From: Cellulophaga algicola DSM 14237
Lineage (GTDB): Bacteria; Bacteroidota; Bacteroidia; Flavobacteriales; Flavobacteriaceae
Reading direction: 5' to 3'
NCBI RefSeq assembly: GCF_000186265.1
Contig: NC_014934.1
Location: 1,116,001 to 1,180,000, forward strand
Length of the DNA: 64,000 bases
This document shows positions 19,155 to 27,969 of the stretch, in pieces. The notes under the pieces are model-generated. The model saw only the letters and a list, made by a program, of their open reading frames with translations. It was not told where the DNA came from and made no database searches. Made by a program: the position numbers and the translations under genes. Position 1 is the stretch's first letter. Each line of letters opens with the position of its first letter.

Positions 19155-20486
19155 ATGAAAACAAAACTAAAAGCTATAGCCCTCTTTGCACTTTTAATTA
19201 GTTCATGCAAAGAAAAAAATGAACCCATTATAGTAACAACAGATGAATATCATGCATCAGTAGATAAAATTACTAACATCATGATTCATGATATATTTTC
19301 TCCTCCTGTTGCGAGTAGAATATTTGCGTATCCGAATATTGCTGCTTATGAAATAGTAGCACAAAACAATAGTGACTACGCTACATTAGTTGGACAAATT
19401 AAAGACTTAACGAGCATACCAACACCAGATAAAGATATTCAAATTAACTACCAAGTATCTGCATTAATAGCACATATGGATCTAAGTAGAAAGCTAATAT
19501 TTTCAGAGGATAAAATGGAAGTTCTTAGAGATAGCTTATATAAGGTTTGGGAAACAAAAAATAGGCTAACATTTAACAATTCTAAAGCCTACGGTCTTAA
19601 AGTTGCAGAACATATTGCAAAATGGATGGATAAAGACAATTACAAGCAAACCCGTACCATGCCAAAATTTACAGTAGATACTGATGATCAATCCAGATGG
19701 CAACCAACCCCTCCTTCCTATATGGATGGTATTGAACCACATTGGAGTAAAATAAGACCTTTTGCTCTAGATTCTGCCTCACAATTTAAACCAGTACCTC
19801 CACCTCCATTTTCTATGGACAAAAATTCAAAGTTTTACAAAGAGTTAATTGAAGTCTACAATGTGAGTAACGAAATGGAAAAAAAGGGAGATACTTGTGA
19901 AGAAATAGCCATAGCGCAATTTTGGGACTGCAACCCATACGTATCTGTTACTCAAGGACATCTTATGTTTGCGAAAAAGAAAATAACGCCCGGAGCACAT
20001 TGGATTGGCATTACCAAAATAGCAAGTAAAAAGACTAATGCTGATTTTGATAAAACTATTTTTGCTCATACTAAAACATCTATTGCTATGTATGATGCTT
20101 TTATAAGTTGTTGGGATGAAAAATATAGAAGCAATTTAATTAGACCTGAAACTCTAATCAATCAATATATTGACGAAAACTGGAAACCCGTTTTACAAAC
20201 ACCTCCATTTCCTGAATACACTAGTGGCCATAGCGTTGTCTCTGGAGCAGCTGCCACAACACTTACGAGTATTTTTGGTGAAAATTTTGATTTCGAAGAC
20301 GATAGTGAAATTAATTTTGGATTACCAGTTAGGCACTTTAAATCTTTCTTACAAGCTGCAGATGAAGCAGCCATAAGCAGAATGTATGGGGGTATACATT
20401 ACCGTTCTGCAGTAGAAGTAGGCATAAATCAAGGTAGAGATCTTGGAGGTTTTGTTAATAAAAAGCTAACAATGCTTGCTAAATAG
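19155..20486 (+). CDS. Vanadium-dependent haloperoxidase / PAP2-type phosphatase family lipoprotein
   Basis: The 443-residue lipoprotein (lipobox ISSC, Cys18) has the three-part signature shared by vanadium haloperoxidases and acid phosphatases. It reads K323-x6-R330-P331, then TSGHS with His359, then S408-R409-x5-His415. These residues bind vanadate or phosphate. The Asp usually four residues after the last His is Ala419 here. It follows two UnbV-type propeller proteins by 3 bp and would act in the periplasm or at the surface. Halide oxidation versus phosphatase activity cannot be decided from sequence. Confidence 0.85.
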   Translation: MKTKLKAIALFALLISSCKEKNEPIIVTTDEYHASVDKITNIMIHDIFSPPVASRIFAYPNIAAYEIVAQNNSDYATLVGQIKDLTSIPTPDKDIQINYQVSALIAHMDLSRKLIFSEDKMEVLRDSLYKVWETKNRLTFNNSKAYGLKVAEHIAKWMDKDNYKQTRTMPKFTVDTDDQSRWQPTPPSYMDGIEPHWSKIRPFALDSASQFKPVPPPPFSMDKNSKFYKELIEVYNVSNEMEKKGDTCEEIAIAQFWDCNPYVSVTQGHLMFAKKKITPGAHWIGITKIASKKTNADFDKTIFAHTKTSIAMYDAFISCWDEKYRSNLIRPETLINQYIDENWKPVLQTPPFPEYTSGHSVVSGAAATTLTSIFGENFDFEDDSEINFGLPVRHFKSFLQAADEAAISRMYGGIHYRSAVEVGINQGRDLGGFVNKKLTMLAK

Positions 20487-20509
20487 GACATTTCACACTG
20501 GTTATCAAT

Positions 20510-21406
20510 ATGAAAAAAAAAATTATTTCAATACTATCAATTATTAGTATTGGCGGATTAATCTGGTATTTATTCATTAAACCGTATGATTATTTAGTCC
20601 GTTTTAAAACGAACACAAATGTTGGAGTAATTAATCAAGCCTTAAAAGCTTGGTCCAACTCGTATACTGATTCTAAAATTCAATTTTCAGATAATTTAAA
20701 TATGCTAAGTCAGCAAATAGATTTGGGTGAAGACACATACACCTACGAATGGGTTATAGAGCCAACTACAGACTCTACGTCATTTGTAAAAGCGTATGCT
20801 ACAGATACTAAAAACAGCCTTATAAACAAGCTAAAAATTCCTTTTACAGAAACAACTATTGAAAAAAAAGTAAAAGAAAATATTTCTGAATTTAACACCT
20901 ATTTAATTGAACATCTTAAGAACTTTAAAGTTGGAACTGTAGTACAAGAGAAATTACCATCTAAATATGTGGCTTACGTAAGCATTAAAACCACACAAAA
21001 TAAAAAAGTTGGTGGTATGATGAAAAACCATCCTTATCTCGACAATATTATGGCTACTAATAAAATAAAACCAGATGGTCTTCCTTTTATAGAGGTTACC
21101 TATTGGAATACAAAAAATGATAGCATTTATTATGACTTTTGTTATCCAATCATAAAAGAAGACAGCTTACCTTATTTTAAAGACATTAAATACAGAAGAT
21201 TTGAAGGAGGTAATATGCTTAAAACAGAATACAACGGCAACTACATTACATCAGACAGAGCATGGTACAAACTAATGAATACCGCTAAATCCAAAAATAT
21301 ATCGGTTAAGAAATTACCGATTGAAGTTTTTTATACGAATCCTAATTTTGGAGGTAATGAACTAGAATGGAAAGCTGAAATTTTTATGCCCATAATTATT
21401 AAATAA
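20510..21406 (+). CDS. SRPBCC/GyrI-like domain protein with N-terminal membrane anchor
   Basis: The 298-residue protein has one N-terminal hydrophobic helix (IISILSIISIGGLIWYLF). A region of ~120 residues resembling an SRPBCC (START-like) domain follows. The C-terminal part looks like a GyrI/effector-binding domain: LPFIEVTYWN, RFEGGNMLKTEYNGNY, then PIEVFYTNPNFGGNELEWKAEIFMPI. Such domains bind small molecules. No DNA-binding domain is present. It is 23 bp after the haloperoxidase-like gene and ends at a strong terminator, so it is the last gene of that operon. Role unknown; domain assignment is from pattern memory only. Confidence 0.65.
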   Translation: MKKKIISILSIISIGGLIWYLFIKPYDYLVRFKTNTNVGVINQALKAWSNSYTDSKIQFSDNLNMLSQQIDLGEDTYTYEWVIEPTTDSTSFVKAYATDTKNSLINKLKIPFTETTIEKKVKENISEFNTYLIEHLKNFKVGTVVQEKLPSKYVAYVSIKTTQNKKVGGMMKNHPYLDNIMATNKIKPDGLPFIEVTYWNTKNDSIYYDFCYPIIKEDSLPYFKDIKYRRFEGGNMLKTEYNGNYITSDRAWYKLMNTAKSKNISVKKLPIEVFYTNPNFGGNELEWKAEIFMPIIIK

Positions 21407-21438
21407 AAAAAGGAACTCTTTTCAGAGTTCCTTTTTTT
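21405..21438. terminator. Bidirectional Rho-independent terminator
   Basis: The stem GGAACTC/GAGTTCC is flanked by a run of A on the left and T on the right, so it works on both strands. It separates the plus-strand VCBS/haloperoxidase operon from the convergent symporter gene. Confidence 0.9.
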
Positions 21439-21460
21439 ATTTAATAATTTATCTTAAGAC

Positions 21461-23113
21461 CTACTTTGCAAAGTAGACATAAATAGCAATAACAATAACA
21501 CAAATAGCAATACCTATTTGATTTACATATTTATACGGTGTAATAGATACCTGATTGGTATACTCTAAAACAAATGGTTCTTTTCTTGGATAGAAATATC
21601 CAATAACCAACATAATAGCTATATTCAATACAAATAAAATTGCCAAGTTATGTAAGAAATGAGGATATGCACCAGCCTCTATTAACCTAAGTGCATTTAC
21701 ATCCGTAACACCTGCTAATTCCGCTTTCTCTAATGCAGCTTTTACCATGCTTGGCCCAACAACAAACTCACTAATAATGTATAATATGGAACCGGATATA
21801 ATACCGATCTTTGCTGCAATTGCAGGCACCCTTTTTGTAAAATAACCCACAACAATAATGGTAAAAATTGGAATACTATAAATTCCGTTTATTTTCTGTA
21901 AATAATTAAATAAACTATCGGCATTAGCAATTAAAGGAGCTATAAACATTGCCGCTAAAGCCAAACAAACTCCAAATATTTTTCCATATTTTACAACAAT
22001 ATTTTCTGGAGCCTCTGGATTAATGTGTTGCTTATAAATATCAATTCCGAAAAGTGTTACAGAACTGTTTAAAACACTATTAAAAGAGCTTAAAATAGCC
22101 CCGAAGAGTACTGCTGCAAAGAAACCTACTAAAGGTTTTGGCAGTACTGCCCGTACTAATTCAGGATATGCCATATCACTAGATGCTAGTCCATTATCAA
22201 AATAATGGTAGGCTATCATTCCTGGTAAGACTAAAATTAACGGACCTAATATTTTTAAAAATGAAGCTAAAAGTAATCCTTTCTGTCCTTCTGCAAGATT
22301 CTTGGCACCTAATGCTCTTTGAATAATTTGTTGGTTGGTTCCCCAATAAAATAATTGCACCAACATCATCCCTGTGAAAATCGTTGAAAAAGGAACCTCT
22401 TGACCAGGGTTTCCTGTAGAATCAAACCGCGCTGGATCTGAAGTTATTAAAATATCTAATCCTCCTAAAACACTACCATCACCGATAGCCATTAATCCAA
22501 ATATAGGAATCAGCATTCCTCCTATCAATAAACCAATTGCATTTATAGAATCTGAAACCACAACAGCTTTTAACCCTCCAAATACAGCATATATAGAACC
22601 TATAATTCCTATACCCCAAATACACAGTACAAGAGCCGTTTTATCAGAAACATCTAATAGGGTAGGAATATCAAACATACCACTTATCGCTACAGAGCCA
22701 GAATAGAGTATAACTGGTAATAGAACTACAACGTAACCCGTTAAAAATAAGGCTGAAGTTATTGTTTTTGTGGTAGTATCAAATCGTTTTGCTAAAAACC
22801 CTGGTATCGTGGTTAATCCTCCTTTTAAATATCTAGGTAATAAAAAGATTGCAGTTACGACGATGGCTATCGCAGCTAAAGTTTCCCATGCCATAACAGA
22901 TAATCCGTCTTTATAAGCACTACCATTTAACCCTACAATTTGCTCTGTAGATAAATTAGTTAACAATAAAGAACCTGCAATTACTCCTGCCGTTAAGCTC
23001 CTTCCTCCTAAAAAATAACCATCTGATGAAGATTCGTCTGTCTTCCGCGTAGCAAAGTAAGAAATGATAGCCACAAGAGCTGTAAATCCTACAAATGAAA
23101 TAATTCCTAACAT
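21461..23113 (-). CDS. Sodium:solute symporter family protein (SSS/SglT-like)
   Basis: The 550-residue inner-membrane protein has about 14 hydrophobic segments. The N-terminus (SSDGYFLGGRSLTAG, then LLLTNLSTEQIVGLNG) is characteristic of the sodium:solute symporter family near the Vibrio SGLT branch. FYWGTNQQIIQRALGAKN is a strongly conserved SSS block in the sugar/myo-inositol subgroup. It would import a small solute, probably a sugar, with Na+. It is monocistronic, convergent with the VCBS operon, and is the only inner-membrane sugar-type transporter in this block. The neighbouring maltose operon has none of its own. Confidence 0.88.
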   Translation of the reverse strand: MLGIISFVGFTALVAIISYFATRKTDESSSDGYFLGGRSLTAGVIAGSLLLTNLSTEQIVGLNGSAYKDGLSVMAWETLAAIAIVVTAIFLLPRYLKGGLTTIPGFLAKRFDTTTKTITSALFLTGYVVVLLPVILYSGSVAISGMFDIPTLLDVSDKTALVLCIWGIGIIGSIYAVFGGLKAVVVSDSINAIGLLIGGMLIPIFGLMAIGDGSVLGGLDILITSDPARFDSTGNPGQEVPFSTIFTGMMLVQLFYWGTNQQIIQRALGAKNLAEGQKGLLLASFLKILGPLILVLPGMIAYHYFDNGLASSDMAYPELVRAVLPKPLVGFFAAVLFGAILSSFNSVLNSSVTLFGIDIYKQHINPEAPENIVVKYGKIFGVCLALAAMFIAPLIANADSLFNYLQKINGIYSIPIFTIIVVGYFTKRVPAIAAKIGIISGSILYIISEFVVGPSMVKAALEKAELAGVTDVNALRLIEAGAYPHFLHNLAILFVLNIAIMLVIGYFYPRKEPFVLEYTNQVSITPYKYVNQIGIAICVIVIAIYVYFAK

Positions 23114-23335
23114 TTTTTATTTAGTTTGATTATAATTTATAAATATATTGGAATAATTACACATAATTTAATTTACACGCCTATAATTATTAGTATAGTA
23201 GAATCATTTATCATATTCATACAACTACAACGTTTTCTTTAATCAAAAATTCATTTTAACAGGAATTTCACCATTTTAAAAAAGCTATTTCGTTGCTTTG
23301 TAAAATCTAAATGAAAAATTTTTTAAATCGAAAAA

Positions 23336-24187
23336 ATGAAACTTTTATCGTTTATATCTATTGCTGTTTTTTTAACAGGTTGTTCCAACTACGGACAGCT
23401 AACCTTTGTTACCAAACTACCTAAAGCCGTAAAAGAAAATTCTGGAATTGCTTATTACGGGAATGAAAAGGCTTGGTTTGTAGAAGATCATGGTAATGAT
23501 GATGTACTATATCAAATTGGTTTTAATGGCAAAATTTTAAAAGAGCTCCGAGTTAAAAATGCTAAAAACCATGATTGGGAAGATTTAACTCAGGATAAAA
23601 AAGGAAATCTTTATATTGGTGATATTGGTAACAATGCTAACGAACGAAAAAATTTAGTTGTTTACAAAGTTCCAAACCCAGAAATAGAGCCTGGAAATAA
23701 AATTGATGCACAGCAAATAGAATTTTATTATCCTGAGCAAAAAGAATTTCCTCCAAAAAAAGATAATTTAATTTATGATGCTGAAGCCTTGTTTCATTTT
23801 AATAATGCACTTTATATCATCACAAAAAACAGATCAGAACCTTTTACTGGAAAAACGTTTATTTATAAAATCCCAGATACTCCTGGAAAATACGCTGCAG
23901 AATTAGTGGGTGAATTTACTCCTTGTGAAACTGCTCGAGTATGTCAAGTTACCTCTGCTACTATTTCTCCAGACGGGAAAAAACTAGTGATCTTAGGGTA
24001 TGGCTTTTTATGGATTTATTCTGATTTTAAAGGTGATGATTTTATTAATGGTAGGTTAAAAACTATTGATTTAGGTGCAACAACGCAAATAGAATCTGTT
24101 TGTTTTAAAGACGACAACACCCTTTTAGTCTCTGATGAAGAGCGCGCTAAAACGGGTCAAAATCTATATTCATATACCTTAAAATAA
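23336..24187 (+). CDS. Lipoprotein, probable beta-propeller, unknown function
   Basis: The 283-residue lipoprotein has lipobox FLTGC (Cys16). Recurrent short beta repeats occur, such as NSGIAYYGNEKAWFVEDHG, HDWEDLTQDKKGNLYIGDIG and DAEALFHFNNALYIITKNR. They suggest a small propeller of the esterase-like or SMP-30-like type. I see no catalytic signature. It is a single gene with a 222-bp upstream region in which I find no clear promoter, and it is convergent with the large phosphoesterase-barrel gene. Function unknown. Confidence 0.75.
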   Translation: MKLLSFISIAVFLTGCSNYGQLTFVTKLPKAVKENSGIAYYGNEKAWFVEDHGNDDVLYQIGFNGKILKELRVKNAKNHDWEDLTQDKKGNLYIGDIGNNANERKNLVVYKVPNPEIEPGNKIDAQQIEFYYPEQKEFPPKKDNLIYDAEALFHFNNALYIITKNRSEPFTGKTFIYKIPDTPGKYAAELVGEFTPCETARVCQVTSATISPDGKKLVILGYGFLWIYSDFKGDDFINGRLKTIDLGATTQIESVCFKDDNTLLVSDEERAKTGQNLYSYTLK

Positions 24188-24209
24188 AACAGCTCAAGCC
24201 CTATATAAG

Positions 24210-27200
24210 TTAGAATCCAAAGCCTAGCCCAAAAGTAAATCTTGCACCATCTGTACTATTAAAAATAGCTACATTAACAGATATGATATCTGCAGCATTC
24301 AAGAAAAAACCACCCCCATATGAGGTATGCCAAGTATTTGAATCTATTGTAGGAATCCAAACTTTACCATAATCAAACCCTCCATAAATTCCCATGGCTG
24401 TAGGTAAAATATTGGTTCTTTTTTTTCGCAAGCTAAACCTTAGATCTGTATTTTGATAATAGGAAGATTTTCCGGTAAACCGTTGATTTCTAAATCCACG
24501 TAACCCATCTACCCCTCCAATACTAGCCCCTTGGTAAAATTCATAATCATTACCAACAATAAAGTGACCTTTCCATTTAGTAGCTAAGACTAATCTCCCA
24601 TTTGATATTAATTTGTAATCAAAAGACAAACTTGGCACTACGTAAGCAAACCCATTATCGGCGTCATTTAAATCTGTTTTATACCCTAATTTAAGCGCTG
24701 TGGCCATCCCTAAGGTTGGAAATGCTTGGTTATCCTTATTTTCATATGTATATTCTGCTTCCGCACCAATAAAACTATTTCTAGTTTCTTCACCATTGGC
24801 CTGGTAAAATTCATTTACAAACCTATCTGCTGTTTCTTCTACCTCGATAGATTCAATATTAAATCCTGCTTTAAACTTTGCTCCTAATCTACCCCTCCAA
24901 ACTAAAGAGGGAGCAAATTTTACAGTTTCAATACGCACTCTATTATAGTCCATACTAAAATCATCATCAAAGTTTTCCGTGTCATTCCCAAATCCAAAAA
25001 AGTTAATTGAAAAATTTGGACTCGTAAATCGTGCTGCAAGTTCTAAATTCCAGTTTTCAAAAATATGTGCAAATTCCCCGGTATAGGCAACATCATAACC
25101 ACTCGTTGCAAAATAATATGATGCTGCAAGTTCATGTTTCTGTGTAAACGGATTTTGTCTAAACCCGTTATATGTATAGGTATTCTGGAACCCTATCTTA
25201 ACACCATCATCCGGATTAAAACCTAAAGTGGGTATAATCTGGTTTGTACTGGTCCTTATTTTTAAGGGCTGATAGGTATTCACCGTATAATCATCCATCA
25301 GCTTTACCTTAACGCCTTTTACATTTTTAAATGTATTCTCCTTGCTCTTATAATCGTAAATACTAATATTACGTGGTGTCTCTACATCGTATATATCATT
25401 ATTCTGACCTCCAATTAGTCTTACTTTAATTGCATTATTCTTAACTCCTTTTACCTCAAATAAATCATCATCATCTAAACCATACACCCAAATTTCTTTA
25501 GTGGTTTTTTTATTGAAAGTCTTCTCGAAAAACAGCTTCTTCTTTTTATCGCCTATATTTCTGTACGCTTTAATTTCTGTTTCATTTTCATTTATTCTAT
25601 TAATTACAAACCAATCATCCTTATCTGTTCCTGTAACTACTGCAAATTTATTTAGGATGGAAAAATACGTTTCTGCGGTTTCTGTTATTGAAGCTAAACG
25701 GGATAACAAAGTACTTTTAATTTCAGCAACTTTCTCATCTCTTATTTCTTCAGGAAAAGCTAAAAGTGCTTCATCTATAACTGCTGGAGTAATATGTTTC
25801 TTAAGGTAATTAGCTTGTTCTATCCATTCACTTTCCGTAGTCTCTGGTAACAAAGCCATGTCCAAGACATAGGTTTTAGGAGATGAATTAAAGCCTTTTA
25901 CACTTCTAATTTTATCATTAAAACCTTCCATTAATCGCAAACCAGGTATTATACGCGTTGCAATATTCATTAATATACCATCTCCCATTTCTGAGAATAC
26001 TTGATCCCGATCTCTTGGCACTGGTCTGTATACTACTTTTTTGGTATCTTTATCTTTAAATTCTGCCCAACGCCATTGATCTGTGTGCCTATCCCAATCT
26101 CCAATAGCCATATCAAACAAACGTGCTCTAATATAAAGCTTAGTATCTACACTATACTTCTCATCATCTCGTAAATCTTCAAGCATAGAATCTGTACTTT
26201 TCAATTCATCACTATATCCAAAACTTTTTAAATCTCCGTGTCCGTCTCCCGCATGCTCTTCAATCATATACAACTCATCTCCAAAGGTATCGTTGTATTC
26301 TTTTAAGGCAGATTGCTTTGGCACATAATAAAGTACAGGGTTTGTATGGTATAAATCTACCGCATCTGATAAGGTTGCTACTGCAAAAGGAGCAAAAGGA
26401 TGTGCGCCTGTATAAAAATCTTCTAATAATTTTTCAGTATAGGTATCTTTTAAATCATCTGCAATATACTGGTCTTGGAATGCCATGGATTGAAGGTATA
26501 ATTCTGCACTTTTACGAATAGCACGCATTACATATTCTTTACCATTCTTATCTCGTAATCGTAATGATTTAGATTGATGACCCCCACCTTTTTTAACAGG
26601 TTCTAGACCGCCAAATAAGGTATCTATCCTTACCGTTGGGGCAGAAATTTTAGTACCATAATACTTTCGGTATTTTTTTCCCCATATTTTTTCGTGCAAT
26701 TTAGATTTATCTACTTCTTCCGCACTATAAATTGAAGAGCTTACGGTAGCAGGAAAGTTTTCATCATAGATTGTATCATCTAAAAATCTATCTCTTTTCA
26801 ATACTTCAGTACCAAAAAGAAAATTTTCAGATAAATCATCATCCAAGCCATAGAAACGAACCTTTGAGGAACCATCTTTATAAACCTCTAATACAGCATA
26901 CCCCATTTGTCCAGTTGAAAACTCACTACCATTCAGCAATTTTGTATGTCCCTTTTTTGATCCAGAGCCGCTTACAATCTGTGGTGTATTTTTCTCAACA
27001 ATATATTGCAGGGTATGTTCATGACCAGATGCAAAAATTACTTTATCAGAGAACTGAGCTAATGTGGTAATTCTATTACGCAGTTCCCGATACATTTTAT
27101 TGTTATTATCTTCAATAGAAGGTCCCGCTGTTTTCCTAAGCACATTTGCCACGGTACCAAGCACGGGTAAAGGAATATTTTTGTTTGATGGGTACAGTTG

Positions 27201-27923
27201 TTGTTTTAACGTGGTTTGGCCACCGTGAGAACCATAGGTAAACATAGGATGATGCAGCGCAATTATAGTAGTACGCTCGCGATTGTCTTTGATAACATCC
27301 TCTACTTCTAACAAAAATTTGTCTCTACTCTTAATATCGCACTTATCATTAATATCTGGCCGTTTATCCCAATTTGTCAAGTACCACTCTGTATCTATCA
27401 CTACAACCACGACATCATCATTAATCTCAATAGTTTCAATAGGACAGCCGTTTTCCGGAAAAAAGACATCATCACTAGCTAATTTTTCTTGAATATATTT
27501 CTGTTCTCTTTTTAGCCCTACTAGTCCCTCTGTATACCAATCATGATTCCCTGGAATAAAATATTTATTTCCCTTAAAATTAGCTAAGGTTGAAATCTGA
27601 GCATCTAAATGGCTAGCAGCAGTTCTAAAAGCCGAGGTAGAATCTACCGGATCAGGCAAACCAGCTGGATAAATATTATCACCAAGAAAAATGGCAGTAC
27701 TATTTTTATCTGCTTTAGTTAATCTTTCTTTAAAAACCTTTAATGCAGGATTCATACCTCCAATAGGAGACAAACCCGCATCGCCAATCAAATAAAAAGT
27801 ATGCGAAACTTCTTTTGTAGTGGCTGTATCTTGATTGTCGTCTATATTTTTATACTTAGCATGATAAGTAGCACATCCTGAAAAAAACAAAAGAATTACG
27901 ATAAGAGTAAAATGTTTATGCAT
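24210..27923 (-). CDS. Outer-membrane fusion protein: calcineurin-like phosphoesterase, kinase-like region, Omp85-type barrel (copy A)
   Basis: About 1237 residues from the ATG at 27923. An in-frame ATG at 27971 would put 16 residues before the signal and is less likely, because the remaining start gives a clean lipoprotein signal (FFSGC). The phosphoesterase metal motifs are complete: YLIGDAG, FLGDNIYP, PGNHDWY, ALHHPMF and SGHEHTLQY. The middle region has GGGHQSKSLRL, YVMRAIRK, IGDWDRHTDQWRW and PVPRDRDQVF, which look like the nucleotide-loop, Lys, catalytic-loop and metal motifs of an atypical kinase fold. The C-terminal ~400 residues form a barrel with the Omp85 signature GGVDGLRGFRNQRF, ending in Phe. 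Substrate unknown. A paralogue lies at 38402-42133. Confidence 0.85.
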   Translation of the reverse strand: MHKHFTLIVILLFFSGCATYHAKYKNIDDNQDTATTKEVSHTFYLIGDAGLSPIGGMNPALKVFKERLTKADKNSTAIFLGDNIYPAGLPDPVDSTSAFRTAASHLDAQISTLANFKGNKYFIPGNHDWYTEGLVGLKREQKYIQEKLASDDVFFPENGCPIETIEINDDVVVVVIDTEWYLTNWDKRPDINDKCDIKSRDKFLLEVEDVIKDNRERTTIIALHHPMFTYGSHGGQTTLKQQLYPSNKNIPLPVLGTVANVLRKTAGPSIEDNNNKMYRELRNRITTLAQFSDKVIFASGHEHTLQYIVEKNTPQIVSGSGSKKGHTKLLNGSEFSTGQMGYAVLEVYKDGSSKVRFYGLDDDLSENFLFGTEVLKRDRFLDDTIYDENFPATVSSSIYSAEEVDKSKLHEKIWGKKYRKYYGTKISAPTVRIDTLFGGLEPVKKGGGHQSKSLRLRDKNGKEYVMRAIRKSAELYLQSMAFQDQYIADDLKDTYTEKLLEDFYTGAHPFAPFAVATLSDAVDLYHTNPVLYYVPKQSALKEYNDTFGDELYMIEEHAGDGHGDLKSFGYSDELKSTDSMLEDLRDDEKYSVDTKLYIRARLFDMAIGDWDRHTDQWRWAEFKDKDTKKVVYRPVPRDRDQVFSEMGDGILMNIATRIIPGLRLMEGFNDKIRSVKGFNSSPKTYVLDMALLPETTESEWIEQANYLKKHITPAVIDEALLAFPEEIRDEKVAEIKSTLLSRLASITETAETYFSILNKFAVVTGTDKDDWFVINRINENETEIKAYRNIGDKKKKLFFEKTFNKKTTKEIWVYGLDDDDLFEVKGVKNNAIKVRLIGGQNNDIYDVETPRNISIYDYKSKENTFKNVKGVKVKLMDDYTVNTYQPLKIRTSTNQIIPTLGFNPDDGVKIGFQNTYTYNGFRQNPFTQKHELAASYYFATSGYDVAYTGEFAHIFENWNLELAARFTSPNFSINFFGFGNDTENFDDDFSMDYNRVRIETVKFAPSLVWRGRLGAKFKAGFNIESIEVEETADRFVNEFYQANGEETRNSFIGAEAEYTYENKDNQAFPTLGMATALKLGYKTDLNDADNGFAYVVPSLSFDYKLISNGRLVLATKWKGHFIVGNDYEFYQGASIGGVDGLRGFRNQRFTGKSSYYQNTDLRFSLRKKRTNILPTAMGIYGGFDYGKVWIPTIDSNTWHTSYGGGFFLNAADIISVNVAIFNSTDGARFTFGLGFGF

Positions 27924-27969
27924 AGCAGCAAGTAAAGAGTTATAAAATTTGTAATTTGGACTTTTAATC

